This document shows positions 17,643 through 25,712 of a stretch of 64,000 bases of DNA, in pieces. The position numbers and the translations under genes were made by a program. The notes under the pieces were generated by a model. That model was not told the origin of the DNA. It saw only the letters and a program-made list of their open reading frames with translations, and searched no databases. The stretch is taken from NCBI RefSeq assembly GCF_900110415.1, contig NZ_FODR01000021.1, positions 1 through 64,000 of the forward strand. Reading direction: 5' to 3'. Position 1 is the first letter of the stretch; each line of letters opens with the position of its first letter. The DNA is from Mucilaginibacter sp. OK283 (GTDB lineage: Bacteria; Bacteroidota; Bacteroidia; Sphingobacteriales; Sphingobacteriaceae).

Positions 17643-17879
17643 TCAGCTCGAATGCCTGATTTGGAAAAGTTGCTCCACATCATCATGGTTAACAAAACTC
17701 CCTGCTTCAATTGCGGCATCGGCCTGTTCAATCTCGGCATTGTATTCATCAATAAATTCGCTGTTGAACTCATCCGCACTTTTGCGAACATCGGCCTGGT
17801 AGTTATAACGCAGGCTATCCAAAAAAGCCAATAGTACTTTCTCTTCCTGCTCGTTTTTCGTGTTTCCCAATACGCTCAT
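17643..17879 (-). CDS. Small antitoxin-like protein
   Basis: 78 residues, acidic and helical. The C-terminal half (EYNAEIEQADAAIEAGSFVN followed by HDDVEQLF) resembles the C-terminal toxin-binding tail of small Bacteroidota type II antitoxins (pattern FNxEIDEAxAxIxxGxxxxHEEV). No toxin gene lies next to it: the structured element follows on one side and 150 AT-rich bases precede it. It may be an orphan antitoxin or the remnant of a pair. The assignment rests on pattern only. Confidence 0.5.
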   Translation of the reverse strand: MSVLGNTKNEQEEKVLLAFLDSLRYNYQADVRKSADEFNSEFIDEYNAEIEQADAAIEAGSFVNHDDVEQLFQIRHSS

Positions 17880-17960
17880 AAATCAAATTTAACCCAATAT
17901 TTTTATAAAAACCAAACTATAAGGCCGGCTATCCGATACGATAGTAAATACAAAGAAACA

Positions 17961-18005
17961 GTTCCGGTTTGTACAATTTTGTCACCATTAGCAACAATAG
18001 CTTTG
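17961..18005 (+). promoter_or_regulatory. Operator plus -7 box, copy 1 (AraC regulon)
   Basis: GTTCCGGTTTGTACAATTTT starts at 17961 and is followed, 37 bases from its first base, by TAGCTTTG (17998-18005), a match to the Bacteroidota TAnnTTTG box. The same arrangement with identical spacing occurs at 19369-19413. Transcription should start near 18012, which excludes the in-frame ATG at 17979. Confidence 0.7.
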
Positions 18006-18029
18006 TATCATCAATCAAATATTGTTGTT

Positions 18030-18500
18030 ATGTTTAAAATCACCCTTATTATTACCCTGGCCTTATCATCGGTATTTTATACCGGCAATGCCCAGCAAAA
18101 AAGTAAAAACCAAGATCTGGCCGAAGCTAAAAAAGCGATAGCGGAAAGTAACCGCGTTTACTTCCAGTCTTTTGTTAAAAACGATCCGGCTATATTTATC
18201 AACCGGTATGCAAAAGATTGCTGGATAATGCCGCCAAATGCTCCGGCCATGAAGGGAGCCGATGCACCGCTTAAGTTTTTTAAGATAGCTTATGACAAAA
18301 TAGGACTGCGGAACGGAAAATTTATTACCCTTGATGTATTTGGCGACGGTGAGCATTATGTCACCGAAGTAGGACTTTGGAAATCGTACGATGTGAATAA
18401 TAAGCTGTTTGACGAAGGTAAATTCCTGGTGTTGTGGAAGAAGACACCCGCAGGCTGGAAAATGTTTCGCGATTCATTCAGCAGCGACCGCCACAAATAA
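18030..18500 (+). CDS. Secreted NTF2-like (DUF4440/SnoaL-type) protein
   Basis: About 156 residues. A signal peptide (MFKITLIITLALSSVFYTG, ending at NAQ) precedes a cone-shaped NTF2-like domain: the helix AEAKKAIAESNRVYFQSFVK, then NRYAKDCWIMPPNAPAMKG, and a C-terminal sheet (DEGKFLVLWKKTPAGWKMF). Such DUF4440 proteins often act as small hydrolases, isomerases or ligand binders. I chose the ATG at 18030 because it gives the signal peptide and lies after the predicted transcription start. It shares its promoter design with the lyase-like gene beyond the AraC gene. Confidence 0.78.
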   Translation: MFKITLIITLALSSVFYTGNAQQKSKNQDLAEAKKAIAESNRVYFQSFVKNDPAIFINRYAKDCWIMPPNAPAMKGADAPLKFFKIAYDKIGLRNGKFITLDVFGDGEHYVTEVGLWKSYDVNNKLFDEGKFLVLWKKTPAGWKMFRDSFSSDRHK

Positions 18501-18547
18501 TGCAATAAATTAGGAATGATGTTACAGAAGAACCGTAAATTCACATT

Positions 18548-19360
18548 ATGGAATTTAAACACTTTTTTCCATCGGATATTTTAAAGCCTTATGTAAGGCA
18601 TTATTATATTTTTGAATCAGATTCGGACGCGGAATTTGAGGATACCGTATTTCCGAGCGGCGATATGGAAGTTATCTTTAACCTGGGTAGTGGTACCTGG
18701 GAATCGCTGGTTGATCACGAATTTCTGAAAACGCCGCCCATTGAGCTATGGGGACAAATTACAAAACCCCTGGCCATCCGGTCCAAGGGGCGGCATACTA
18801 TGCTGGGCATTAAGTTTTTTACACATTCGGCGGCCTATTTTTTCAACGATGAAATGGGCGCGTTTAACGACCGGATAACCGATTTTACAGATGTTATTGG
18901 CAGTCCCGGCAAAATACTGCACGCCCGGCTGCTGGAAACAACAGACCAGCTAAAAAGAATAACACTGATAGAAAACTTCCTGGTAAAACGGCTGATGGAC
19001 AGCGAAAAAAGAGCACCCGGAATCGACAGGGTAGCCCATATTTTATCAAGCATAAAAAAAGAGCCCGCCGAAAATAACCTGGGCAATATCGCTTCAAAAT
19101 ATGGTATCACTCCGCGGTACCTGCACAAACTAATTTACAGACATACCGGCTTGTCGCCATCATCATTCAATAAAATTATTCGTTTTCAGTACAGTCTTAA
19201 ACTTATCACCAAAAACGAGCAGCCCTTTACTGCTATCGCTTATGATAGCGGGTATTTTGACCAATCGCATTTTATTCGCGATTTTAAATCTTTTACAGGC
19301 TTTACACCCTCGGCCTACCTGCAAAATATAACCCCGGTTAACCAGCTTTTACAGCAATAA
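18548..19360 (+). CDS. AraC-family transcriptional regulator
   Basis: 270 residues. The C-terminal third has both helix-turn-helix units (NLGNIASKYGITPRYLHKLI and FTAIAYDSGYFDQSHFIRDF with FTGFTPSAYL). The N-terminal domain (FPSDILKPYVRHYYIFES, then FPSGDMEVIFNLG) resembles the sensor domain of many Bacteroidota AraC proteins. It lies between two genes with a shared 20-base promoter element, so it is the obvious candidate to bind that element. The ligand is unknown. Confidence 0.88.
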   Translation: MEFKHFFPSDILKPYVRHYYIFESDSDAEFEDTVFPSGDMEVIFNLGSGTWESLVDHEFLKTPPIELWGQITKPLAIRSKGRHTMLGIKFFTHSAAYFFNDEMGAFNDRITDFTDVIGSPGKILHARLLETTDQLKRITLIENFLVKRLMDSEKRAPGIDRVAHILSSIKKEPAENNLGNIASKYGITPRYLHKLIYRHTGLSPSSFNKIIRFQYSLKLITKNEQPFTAIAYDSGYFDQSHFIRDFKSFTGFTPSAYLQNITPVNQLLQQ

Positions 19361-19368
19361 TTTAAACC

Positions 19369-19413
19369 GTTCCGGTTTGTACAATTTTGGCATTTGCAGC
19401 CGCCATACCTTTG
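19369..19413 (+). promoter_or_regulatory. Operator plus -7 box, copy 2 (AraC regulon)
   Basis: GTTCCGGTTTGTACAATTTT (from 19369) is followed by TACCTTTG at 19406-19413, again exactly 37 bases from the start of the element. The sequence between the element and the box differs from copy 1, so the conserved parts are the functional ones. Confidence 0.7.
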
Positions 19414-19440
19414 TTTCAACAATTAAAACAAAGGTACAAC

Positions 19441-20208
19441 ATGAATAATTTCGAAACATTTTCGCAACTGCACCAAAATCCAACCCCGCTTATTTTAGCG
19501 AACATTTGGGATGTAAAGAGTGCACAAATTTTTGAGGCCAATGGTTACAAGGCTATTGGTGTTTCCAGCCAGGCGCTATCAAATGCAATGGGTTACCAGG
19601 ATGGCGAGAACCTGCCCTTTGAAGTGCTGCTGCAACTGGCCAAACGGGTTGTTGAAGTGGTTAACATCCCATTTTCGGTAGATATGGAAGGGGGGTACAG
19701 CCGCACTATCGAAGGCATTATTGCCAACATTGATAAACTTCACGACGCAGGCGTGGTTGGCATAAACCTGGAGGATACTATTGCCGGTGACAGCCGGTAT
19801 CTGCAGCCTGTAGATGAATTTCAAAAGACGCTGTCGGCCGTGGCAAACCACATCAGCAGGAACAACTTAAAGCTGTTTTTAAACATCCGCACAGATGGTT
19901 TCCTGCTGGGCCTGCCGTCGGCATTGCCCGAAACACTTATCCGCGTTAAAAACTATGAAAACGCGGGCGCCAGCGGAGTTTTTGTGCCCTGTATTATCCA
20001 TATTGACGATGTTAAAGCGGTTGTAAATGCTACCAGCTTGCCTGTTAATGTAATGTGCATGCCTGCACTGCCCGATTTTGAAGCGCTGGCTTCGCTGGGT
20101 GTAAAACGCGTTAGCATGGGGCCGTTTCTTTTTAATAAGGCCTATGATAATGTTAGCCGGCTTGCAGCCGCGGTCATCAGCGATAAAAACTTCCTGTCAA
20201 TTCTTTAA
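19441..20208 (+). CDS. Isocitrate lyase/PEP mutase superfamily protein
   Basis: About 255 residues. It follows the ICL/PEPM plan: LILANIWDVKSAQIFEANG at the start, GVSSQALSNAMGYQDGE, then the metal-binding acidic run FSVDMEGGYSR and GVVGINLEDT. It probably cleaves or forms a C-C bond in a 2-hydroxy or oxo acid, such as a methylisocitrate or oxaloacetate-like compound; the substrate cannot be told. I start at 19441 because the promoter box lies at 19406-19413, downstream of the earlier ATG at 19387. Confidence 0.85.
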   Translation: MNNFETFSQLHQNPTPLILANIWDVKSAQIFEANGYKAIGVSSQALSNAMGYQDGENLPFEVLLQLAKRVVEVVNIPFSVDMEGGYSRTIEGIIANIDKLHDAGVVGINLEDTIAGDSRYLQPVDEFQKTLSAVANHISRNNLKLFLNIRTDGFLLGLPSALPETLIRVKNYENAGASGVFVPCIIHIDDVKAVVNATSLPVNVMCMPALPDFEALASLGVKRVSMGPFLFNKAYDNVSRLAAAVISDKNFLSIL

Positions 20209-20240
20209 CAATTTCAATTCACTCATAAATTTAATAAACC

Positions 20241-20621
20241 ATGAACTTACCAAAAAGGGCCGAAGATGCCCACGCAACACTGGCCGCTGCTTTTAATACT
20301 GGCGATGTAGCCACCGTAATGAGTATGTATGATGTAACCGGCATTATTGTACCCGAACCAAACAAGCCCGTATCGGGCAGGCAACAGTTTGAAGATTCGA
20401 TAAAAGCTATTTTATCCATCAAAGGAAAAATGGAGATTAAAACCGTGTATTGCCTTCAAACAGGAAATATAGCCCTGGGTCGCTCTGAATGGAGCATTAC
20501 CGATGGCGACGAAGTAAAAGTGGCTGCCAAAGGCATCGAAGTGATGCAGCAGCAAACCGATGGTACCTGGAAAATAATCATCGACCAGGCCTTTGGTGCC
20601 GAAGCTAACCTGGTAGCTTAA
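20241..20621 (+). CDS. NTF2-like (SnoaL/DUF4440) cytoplasmic protein
   Basis: 126 residues without a signal peptide. NTF2-like features are LPKRAEDAHATLAAAFNTGD (helix), TGIIVPEPNKPVSGRQQFED, and a final sheet ending GTWKIIIDQAF. It resembles the ketosteroid-isomerase-like DUF4440 group. It starts 32 bases after the lyase-like gene and is followed by a terminator, so it is probably the second gene of that operon. It is the second NTF2-like gene in this small regulon. Confidence 0.8.
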   Translation: MNLPKRAEDAHATLAAAFNTGDVATVMSMYDVTGIIVPEPNKPVSGRQQFEDSIKAILSIKGKMEIKTVYCLQTGNIALGRSEWSITDGDEVKVAAKGIEVMQQQTDGTWKIIIDQAFGAEANLVA

Positions 20622-20646
20622 AAACCAGCCCATACATGCTTTAACC

Positions 20647-20680
20647 GGCCCTGTCTCCTTACGGAGCAGGGCCAGTTTAT
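20647..20680 (+). terminator. Rho-independent terminator
   Basis: Stem GGCCCTG-T-CTCC, loop TTAC, then GGAG-CAGGGCC, followed by AGTTTATTTT. It ends the lyase-like/NTF2-like operon and lies between convergent genes. Confidence 0.8.
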
Positions 20681-20702
20681 TTTATGGCTGCCTGGCAACA
20701 TG

Positions 20703-21641
20703 TTAACGCCGGTTCTTCAGTGCTGATAGGTCGCATTGCAAGGTTTTGTCCCAGTTGCCGGTTGTTGCAGCGGCATCATAGGTAGATTGCATAAACTCAA
20801 GCAAAACAGCTTCGGGGTTTGCAGCTCGTTGCACCGATTCATAGGTGAGCAGGAATTCACCCATTTCGGTGCTGTAAAACGCCTCGGTTGGTGCTACCTG
20901 CTGTGTGCCAAAATCGTCCGGGGTAGGGTAACAATACGAATAGAATGTTGGGTGCGGAAATGCATCCGAACCCGCCCAAAAACCGCATGAACTTACTTCT
21001 TGTGAATAAGCCTCCTGCATTACCGCTTTGGGCATATTAGGCATAGCACCCTGGTGCAGGGGCGCCGGCCTGCCCGAAAAACGGGTAACAGCCAAATCAA
21101 AACCACCCCAGAAAAAGTGTACCGGGCTGTTCTTGCCCTGGAAACCGGCCCTGAAATCGGTAAATACATTATGGATACGCACCAGTGCCTGCCAAAAATT
21201 GTGCATTACAGCAGCATCATAGCCGCAGGGCGCATGGTTTTGGGCAAAAGGTATGGCTGGGTCAACCTCGTTGGGTACCGCGTATATAGTTACATTTACT
21301 CCGGCCTGTTGCAGGGTATTTATCAAATCCGTATAAAATTCGGCTACCGTTTTACCGCCTATGGCAAAATAAAGCTTTGCCCCTTGGCTGGTAGTTACCT
21401 GTACCTGGTGGCTGATGAAATCAAGGTCGATCTGGAAAACACCACCGGCATATGGCATGCTGCCGGTTGTTAACCCTGTAGGGCTTACATACAAAGTAAC
21501 CTGCCATGAATGGTTGATCCAGGGCATTTGCTGCAGCCTTATTTTGCCAACTACCTGGGTGTACATGTGTACGGTAGCTATAGTTTCTTTCAGATCGTGA
21601 TAATCTAAAACGGGCCAGTTAGAGGTTGCTTGATTGTTCAT
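20703..21641 (-). CDS. DUF5996 family protein
   Basis: About 312 residues, soluble. The pattern WPVLDYHDLKETIATVHMYT, then VGKIRLQQMPWINHSWQVTL and a later VHFFWGGFDLAVTRFSGRPA, is that of DUF5996, a widespread uncharacterised family. The HHPxC-type motifs of known enzymes are absent. I start at 21641 (MNNQATSN) rather than the frame's earlier Met because the family begins close to the WPVL block. It is separated from its neighbours by 81 and 104 bases and appears to be monocistronic. Confidence 0.78.
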   Translation of the reverse strand: MNNQATSNWPVLDYHDLKETIATVHMYTQVVGKIRLQQMPWINHSWQVTLYVSPTGLTTGSMPYAGGVFQIDLDFISHQVQVTTSQGAKLYFAIGGKTVAEFYTDLINTLQQAGVNVTIYAVPNEVDPAIPFAQNHAPCGYDAAVMHNFWQALVRIHNVFTDFRAGFQGKNSPVHFFWGGFDLAVTRFSGRPAPLHQGAMPNMPKAVMQEAYSQEVSSCGFWAGSDAFPHPTFYSYCYPTPDDFGTQQVAPTEAFYSTEMGEFLLTYESVQRAANPEAVLLEFMQSTYDAAATTGNWDKTLQCDLSALKNRR

Positions 21642-21745
21642 TTGCTTGGGTTTTTTAAGGAACAATGGGTGAGAGTTTATGTTTTTAACGATGGTTAATC
21701 TGTAGCCGCGGGGTATTTATAAATACCACCCTCTCAAAGATGTTT

Positions 21746-22144
21746 TTAATGATTAAAATAGATCATAAAAAACACCACACTCATATACAGCCACAAAATA
21801 GAAAAAACAATGTGTACAGCGCTTTCCATGCGTTTCCCCCTCCACAAATCTGCGGAGTAACCAAAAAATTGAATTACTAACCTTGCCGTCCAGAATATTC
21901 CCAACCCGAAAGCGATACGGTTACCCAATTTGGTTGCAACCAGGTCATGGGCCGAGGTAAGGCATAGGCAGCTCATTAAGCCAAGGGTAAGGGCTATAAA
22001 AAAAGTATGCACATACATCATTTGCCGGTTAACAAGGCTTACATCCCTAAGTTCGGTTACCCAGTTAAAATACCTGGGGAACACACTGTGCAGCAAAGCC
22101 AGGAGCATTAAAATTATGCCAACTATTTTAATTTGTGTTTCCAT
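21746..22144 (-). CDS. Small four-helix integral membrane protein
   Basis: About 132 residues with four hydrophobic helices (IKIVGIILMLLALLHSVFPR, MMYVHTFFIALTLGLMSCL, IAFGLGIFWTARLVIQFFG, VHIVFSILWLYMSVVFFMIY). I do not recognise a named family. The start at 22144 overlaps the methyltransferase gene by 17 bases, so the two are translationally coupled. It is the last gene of a four-gene minus-strand operon with DoxX-like, DUF2071 and methyltransferase genes. Confidence 0.72.
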   Translation of the reverse strand: METQIKIVGIILMLLALLHSVFPRYFNWVTELRDVSLVNRQMMYVHTFFIALTLGLMSCLCLTSAHDLVATKLGNRIAFGLGIFWTARLVIQFFGYSADLWRGKRMESAVHIVFSILWLYMSVVFFMIYFNH

Positions 22145-22892
22145 TTTTACTGAGCACAAAGTTGGTAATAAAAGGCGTGAATTTTGTTTCGCGGGCGATG
22201 TTAAATCCAGTGTTGGCAAACGTGCTCAACCAGGATTGCCTGGACATAAAGTGGAAGAAACCCAGGTTGTAAGCCATAAAGTTTGGCACATCCCGCAGAT
22301 GCTCAAGCAATACCACTTTGCCGCCAGGTTTTAAAACCCGGTAAAGCTCCCCAAAAAATTGATTGCGCCCGGCCTTATCCCTTATTTCATGGGCGGCAAA
22401 TATTAAAAACACAACATCGGCATAGTTATCCGGCAAGGGTATTGCCGCCGTGCTTACATGTATTGTTCCATCAAAAGCGGGGTAGGCCTTTCTCGCCCGT
22501 TTTATAGAAACCTCGGTATGCTTTTGAGGATCATAAAAATCGTAAACTGTTAATGATGCGCCGGGGTATTTAAGCTGTAACAGCTCAGTGGTTTCATCAA
22601 ATCCCGCATTGATATTTACAAGGATAGCAGGTGAGGTAATGGGCAGGGTGTTCAGCCAGTTCAGTTTGTACAGACCCGAAAGGTCATAGATATACAAAGA
22701 AACAGCAAGCGATACCAACGTTGATATGGCAACCAGGTAGCTAAAGATAACTATTAAAATGTTGAACGAAGAGTTGAAATAGGGGGCTGCTAAAAGCAAA
22801 CCTGTTATCAATACGGTCGCAATGATATAAAAGTGTCGGTTAAAGCAGATAATGTTCCATACGCCCTGCAATGGTTTTCTTAATGGTTCCAT
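22128..22892 (-). CDS. Membrane-anchored class I SAM-dependent methyltransferase
   Basis: 254 residues. Two N-terminal hydrophobic helices (about 22-68) are followed by a Rossmann methyltransferase domain: ILVNINAGFDETTELLQLKYPG in the motif I region, LPDNYADVVFLIFAAHEI, and FFGELYRVLKPGGKVVLLEH, the post-motif typical of class I enzymes. Motif I lacks the usual GxGxG, so the SAM-binding loop is unusual. The acceptor is unknown; membrane anchoring suggests a lipid or quinone-like substrate. It overlaps the DUF2071 gene by 13 bases and the next membrane gene by 17. Confidence 0.8.
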   Translation of the reverse strand: MEPLRKPLQGVWNIICFNRHFYIIATVLITGLLLAAPYFNSSFNILIVIFSYLVAISTLVSLAVSLYIYDLSGLYKLNWLNTLPITSPAILVNINAGFDETTELLQLKYPGASLTVYDFYDPQKHTEVSIKRARKAYPAFDGTIHVSTAAIPLPDNYADVVFLIFAAHEIRDKAGRNQFFGELYRVLKPGGKVVLLEHLRDVPNFMAYNLGFFHFMSRQSWLSTFANTGFNIARETKFTPFITNFVLSKNGNTN

Positions 22893-23620
22893 TGCTCAGT
22901 CCTTCCTTTTTTCCAATAATACGGAATGTTGTTAATGATAAAAGCATTGGCTAAAATTCCACCAGCTAATTCCATATCATTAAAAAACGAAATGTGCTGA
23001 CTGACAACCTCAACAGGTTTCGGAATCCAATCTTCTCTTACACCTTCAATAATCAACACCTTTTTGGTTTGCTTATCATAGGTAAAAGTAAACGGCAGCG
23101 GGCCGGCAAATTTGCGGGCTTCTTTCCAGTCTGCAAAGGGAGAGCCGGCAGGCAGCGCGATGTACTCTTCTTTTACCTTTAAATGCAGATTGAGGCCGGA
23201 TTTGGCGGATTGGATGTAAAGCTGACCGTCATGCTGTCGTTGTACAATATCTGTAGTGGTGTAAGCATAGTGTGTAAACAGGTTGCCCAGGTACTCCATC
23301 ATCTTTTTGTCCGTTTCGGATTTTAATATATACAGGCCGCGTAAACGCTTGCCGGCATTGTTTGTATAACGGACAAATACACGGTACCCTATCAACGTAA
23401 AATCATTCCCCATAAACTTAGGGAAGCCCTTTGGTCGCAACCCTGTGGTGTTAACCAGCGCAATGGCTATAAACGCCCACTTATCCTGGTAGGTATCCAG
23501 CGTTAAACATTCGGGAATCAAATGCGCTAATTGTTGCTTCGGAAATGCGAATGTTAATACAACAGAATACTCAAAAAAAGCCTCGACAGCAAAAGGATGG
23601 TCTTTTAAAAATGCACGCAT
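22880..23620 (-). CDS. DUF2071-like protein
   Basis: 246 residues, soluble. It carries LRPKGFPKFMGNDFTLIGYR, RGLYILKSETDKKMM and FTFTYDKQTKKVLIIEG, in the style of the DUF2071 (YqjF-type, acetoacetate-decarboxylase-like fold) family. No catalytic assignment is possible. Its start is 5 bases downstream of the DoxX-like gene stop and its end overlaps the methyltransferase gene, so it is the second gene of the operon. Confidence 0.68.
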   Translation of the reverse strand: MRAFLKDHPFAVEAFFEYSVVLTFAFPKQQLAHLIPECLTLDTYQDKWAFIAIALVNTTGLRPKGFPKFMGNDFTLIGYRVFVRYTNNAGKRLRGLYILKSETDKKMMEYLGNLFTHYAYTTTDIVQRQHDGQLYIQSAKSGLNLHLKVKEEYIALPAGSPFADWKEARKFAGPLPFTFTYDKQTKKVLIIEGVREDWIPKPVEVVSQHISFFNDMELAGGILANAFIINNIPYYWKKGRTEQWNH

Positions 23621-23625
23621 ATGAT

Positions 23626-24009
23626 TTAAATGACCAGGTTTTTACGCAATTTGAATTCGTTGTAATAAATCAACGCGATGAACATAAATGCGAATGCCGA
23701 ATTTGCCTTGCCCCACAATAACAAATCGGGTGCTAAAACAAACTCAATGCAGTTCATGATGGCTATAATAAGCATTTGTGTTACCGCATTCAAGCGCGAT
23801 TTGATGCCGCTCATGATCCATACGGCCATCAATATTTCTGAAACGCCTATCAGTTTGGTTAACAGCCCGGCATGTGTTTCGCCCAAAATCCTCCCCACAA
23901 TTTGCTGGTGCCGCGGAACCAGGTTAAGCACCTTACAAAGCAAGCCATTGGCAAGCCACACCAGGGCAATCATGATGGTTAGTATTTTATGAATGGTGGC
24001 CTTGGTCAT
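23626..24009 (-). CDS. DoxX-like small membrane protein
   Basis: 127 residues with four transmembrane helices. The first helix pattern (HKILTIMIALVWLANGLLCK), GRILGETHAGLLTKLIGVSE and the third/fourth helices match the DoxX-like superfamily. Members sit in the inner membrane and are linked to redox or quinone functions in some species, but this one has no assigned role. It is the first gene of the operon with DUF2071, methyltransferase and a membrane protein. Confidence 0.75.
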   Translation of the reverse strand: MTKATIHKILTIMIALVWLANGLLCKVLNLVPRHQQIVGRILGETHAGLLTKLIGVSEILMAVWIMSGIKSRLNAVTQMLIIAIMNCIEFVLAPDLLLWGKANSAFAFMFIALIYYNEFKLRKNLVI

Positions 24010-24096
24010 TTATATTTTTTTGATGGCTTAAATATAAATGATAAAAACGGTGGTTGGGTAATGTTGTCATCAAACCGTTCCCTTAAACAATCTTCC

Positions 24097-24240
24097 ATGC
24101 AAATTATCGAGGCTGTTGATATCGTCAGGATTGCGCAGGCGGCAGATACCAACAAGGAATGGTTTGCCAAGTTCGCCATAGATGGGTCCGGTTTCCGGGG
24201 AGGGATGTTCCATAACGCCTCCATTATGATGAAGAAATAA
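24097..24240 (+). CDS. Doubtful 47-codon ORF between operons
   Basis: A short open frame (start MQIIEAVDIVRIAQAADTNK, ending in TAA) in the 301-base gap between divergent genes at 24010-24310. The wording reads like coding DNA (KEWFAKFAIDGSGFRGG), but no family is recognised, and the gap also must hold promoters for both neighbours. It may be a decayed gene fragment. The rest of the gap shows nothing else I can support. Confidence 0.2.
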   Translation: MQIIEAVDIVRIAQAADTNKEWFAKFAIDGSGFRGGMFHNASIMMKK

Positions 24241-24310
24241 TGAACCTTTAAAAACCTTTTAAACCACATGTTTTGTTTTTTGTCACTATTAAAACAGTAA
24301 AAGATTACTT

Positions 24311-25480
24311 ATGAAAAGGATATTCAGAAACATGGTTTTAATTGCGGGCCTGGCAGCTGCAGCCCCGCAGGTTAATGCACAGGTGAGTGTAGGCATCAGT
24401 ATATCTGCACATATTGCGCCTCCGGCACTACCGGTTTATACACAGCCGGTTTGCCCCGGCGATGGTTATATATGGACACCGGGATATTGGGCATACGCCG
24501 ATCCTGATGGCTATTACTGGGTGCCCGGCGTTTGGGTTAGGCCACCGCATTTTGGGTTGCTGTGGACACCGGCCTATTGGGGCTTTGAGGGCGGGGTGTA
24601 CGGTTTTCACGCAGGTTATTGGGGGCCTCATGTTGGTTTCTATGGCGGCATTAACTACGGCTACGGTTATGGCGGTGTAGGTTTTGGCGGCGGTATTTGG
24701 GCCGGCAACGTATTCAGGTACAATACCGCTGCGGCAAACGTAAACACCACCATTGTGCATAATACTTACGTAAACAATACGGTTATTAATAATACTACTA
24801 TAAACCGCACCAGCTTTAACGGCCAGGGCGGGGTTAATGCCAGGCCAAACGAGCAGGAACGTAGCGCTATGAACGAGCGCCACGTACAGCCAACATCAAA
24901 CCAGTTGGACCATGAACGAACTGCCAGCCATGATCGCAGCCAGTTTGCCTCAACAAACCACGGCGTACCGGGTACCGTGGCCATGAACAGGGTAGGCGGT
25001 CGCCAGTTTGATCAGCAGGGTCGTATTGCCAATGGCGTATCATCTGGTAAACTAACTGCCGGCGAAACCAAAAACCTGGAAAACCGCGAAGCTAACCTGA
25101 ACAAAGAGGTGCGCGCCGATAGGGCTAATAACGATGGGCATTTAACCAACCAGGAAAAAAGCCAGGTAAACCGGCAGCAAAACAGGATAAGTAATTCTAT
25201 CTATGCTGATAAACACAACAATAGCAATGCCCACTATGGCGATAACCCCATAGGCGACAGAAGAGCCAATCAGCAGCAAAGGATAGCACAGGGCATTCGT
25301 AACGGACAAATGAATGCCGGTGAAGCCGCCAGCGCCGAAAACCGGCAGCAAAATATTAACCGTACTATCCGCGCCGACCGCCAGGCCAGCGGGGGGAGCT
25401 TAAACCGCCAACAATTCAGGCAGGTTTACCGCCAGCAAAACCGTGCCGGCAGGCAAATTAGCCGCCAGCGCCACGGCTAA
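24311..25480 (+). CDS. Secreted YXWGXW-repeat protein with C-terminal tandem repeats
   Basis: 389 residues. A signal peptide ending VNAQ leads into YXWGXW-type repeats (GYIWTPGYWAYADPDGYYWV, LWTPAYWGFEGG) and a Gly/Tyr-rich stretch, then an Asn/Thr-rich linker. The C-terminal part has two tandem copies of about 75 residues (about 231-303 and 317-388) with the pattern QQxRIAxGxxxGxxxAGExxxxENRxxNxNxxxRADR. This architecture is known in Bacteroidota and Acidobacteriota and is likely outer-surface or periplasmic; its role is unknown. It is rich in Asn, Gln and Arg. Confidence 0.8.
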   Translation: MKRIFRNMVLIAGLAAAAPQVNAQVSVGISISAHIAPPALPVYTQPVCPGDGYIWTPGYWAYADPDGYYWVPGVWVRPPHFGLLWTPAYWGFEGGVYGFHAGYWGPHVGFYGGINYGYGYGGVGFGGGIWAGNVFRYNTAAANVNTTIVHNTYVNNTVINNTTINRTSFNGQGGVNARPNEQERSAMNERHVQPTSNQLDHERTASHDRSQFASTNHGVPGTVAMNRVGGRQFDQQGRIANGVSSGKLTAGETKNLENREANLNKEVRADRANNDGHLTNQEKSQVNRQQNRISNSIYADKHNNSNAHYGDNPIGDRRANQQQRIAQGIRNGQMNAGEAASAENRQQNINRTIRADRQASGGSLNRQQFRQVYRQQNRAGRQISRQRHG

Positions 25481-25503
25481 ACTATAGCCTAATATTAGGT
25501 AAC

Positions 25504-25545
25504 AAAAAAGAGCCTGTATCAGAAATGATAACCGGCTCTTTTTTG
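25504..25545 (+). terminator. Rho-independent terminator
   Basis: AAAAAGAGCC and GGCTCTTTTTT form a stem around an 18-base loop, followed by T-rich sequence. It ends the YXWGXW gene. Confidence 0.8.
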
Positions 25546-25712
25546 TTTGGGGGCTGTTTTTACCATTGTTTTTAATTTACCCGGATAATGTTGGAAAAAT
25601 AAACTGATGCTATGAAACAGATAGCCAGTATTTTGCGTAGTAAGATAGGGCGTTGGTAATAGCGCAAAAAAGTTATAAATACTAACTATTGATTGATTTT
25701 ACTGAATATAAA

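Noticed and set aside
17558..17834. Plus-strand open frames opposite the antitoxin-like gene
   Set aside because: They cross the structured element and contain no recognisable domain; the minus-strand frame has better codon wording and an antitoxin-like pattern.
24900..25480. Possible CRISPR-like or tandem DNA repeat
   Set aside because: The repetition is at protein level within the YXWGXW gene; spacing and sequence do not fit a CRISPR array.
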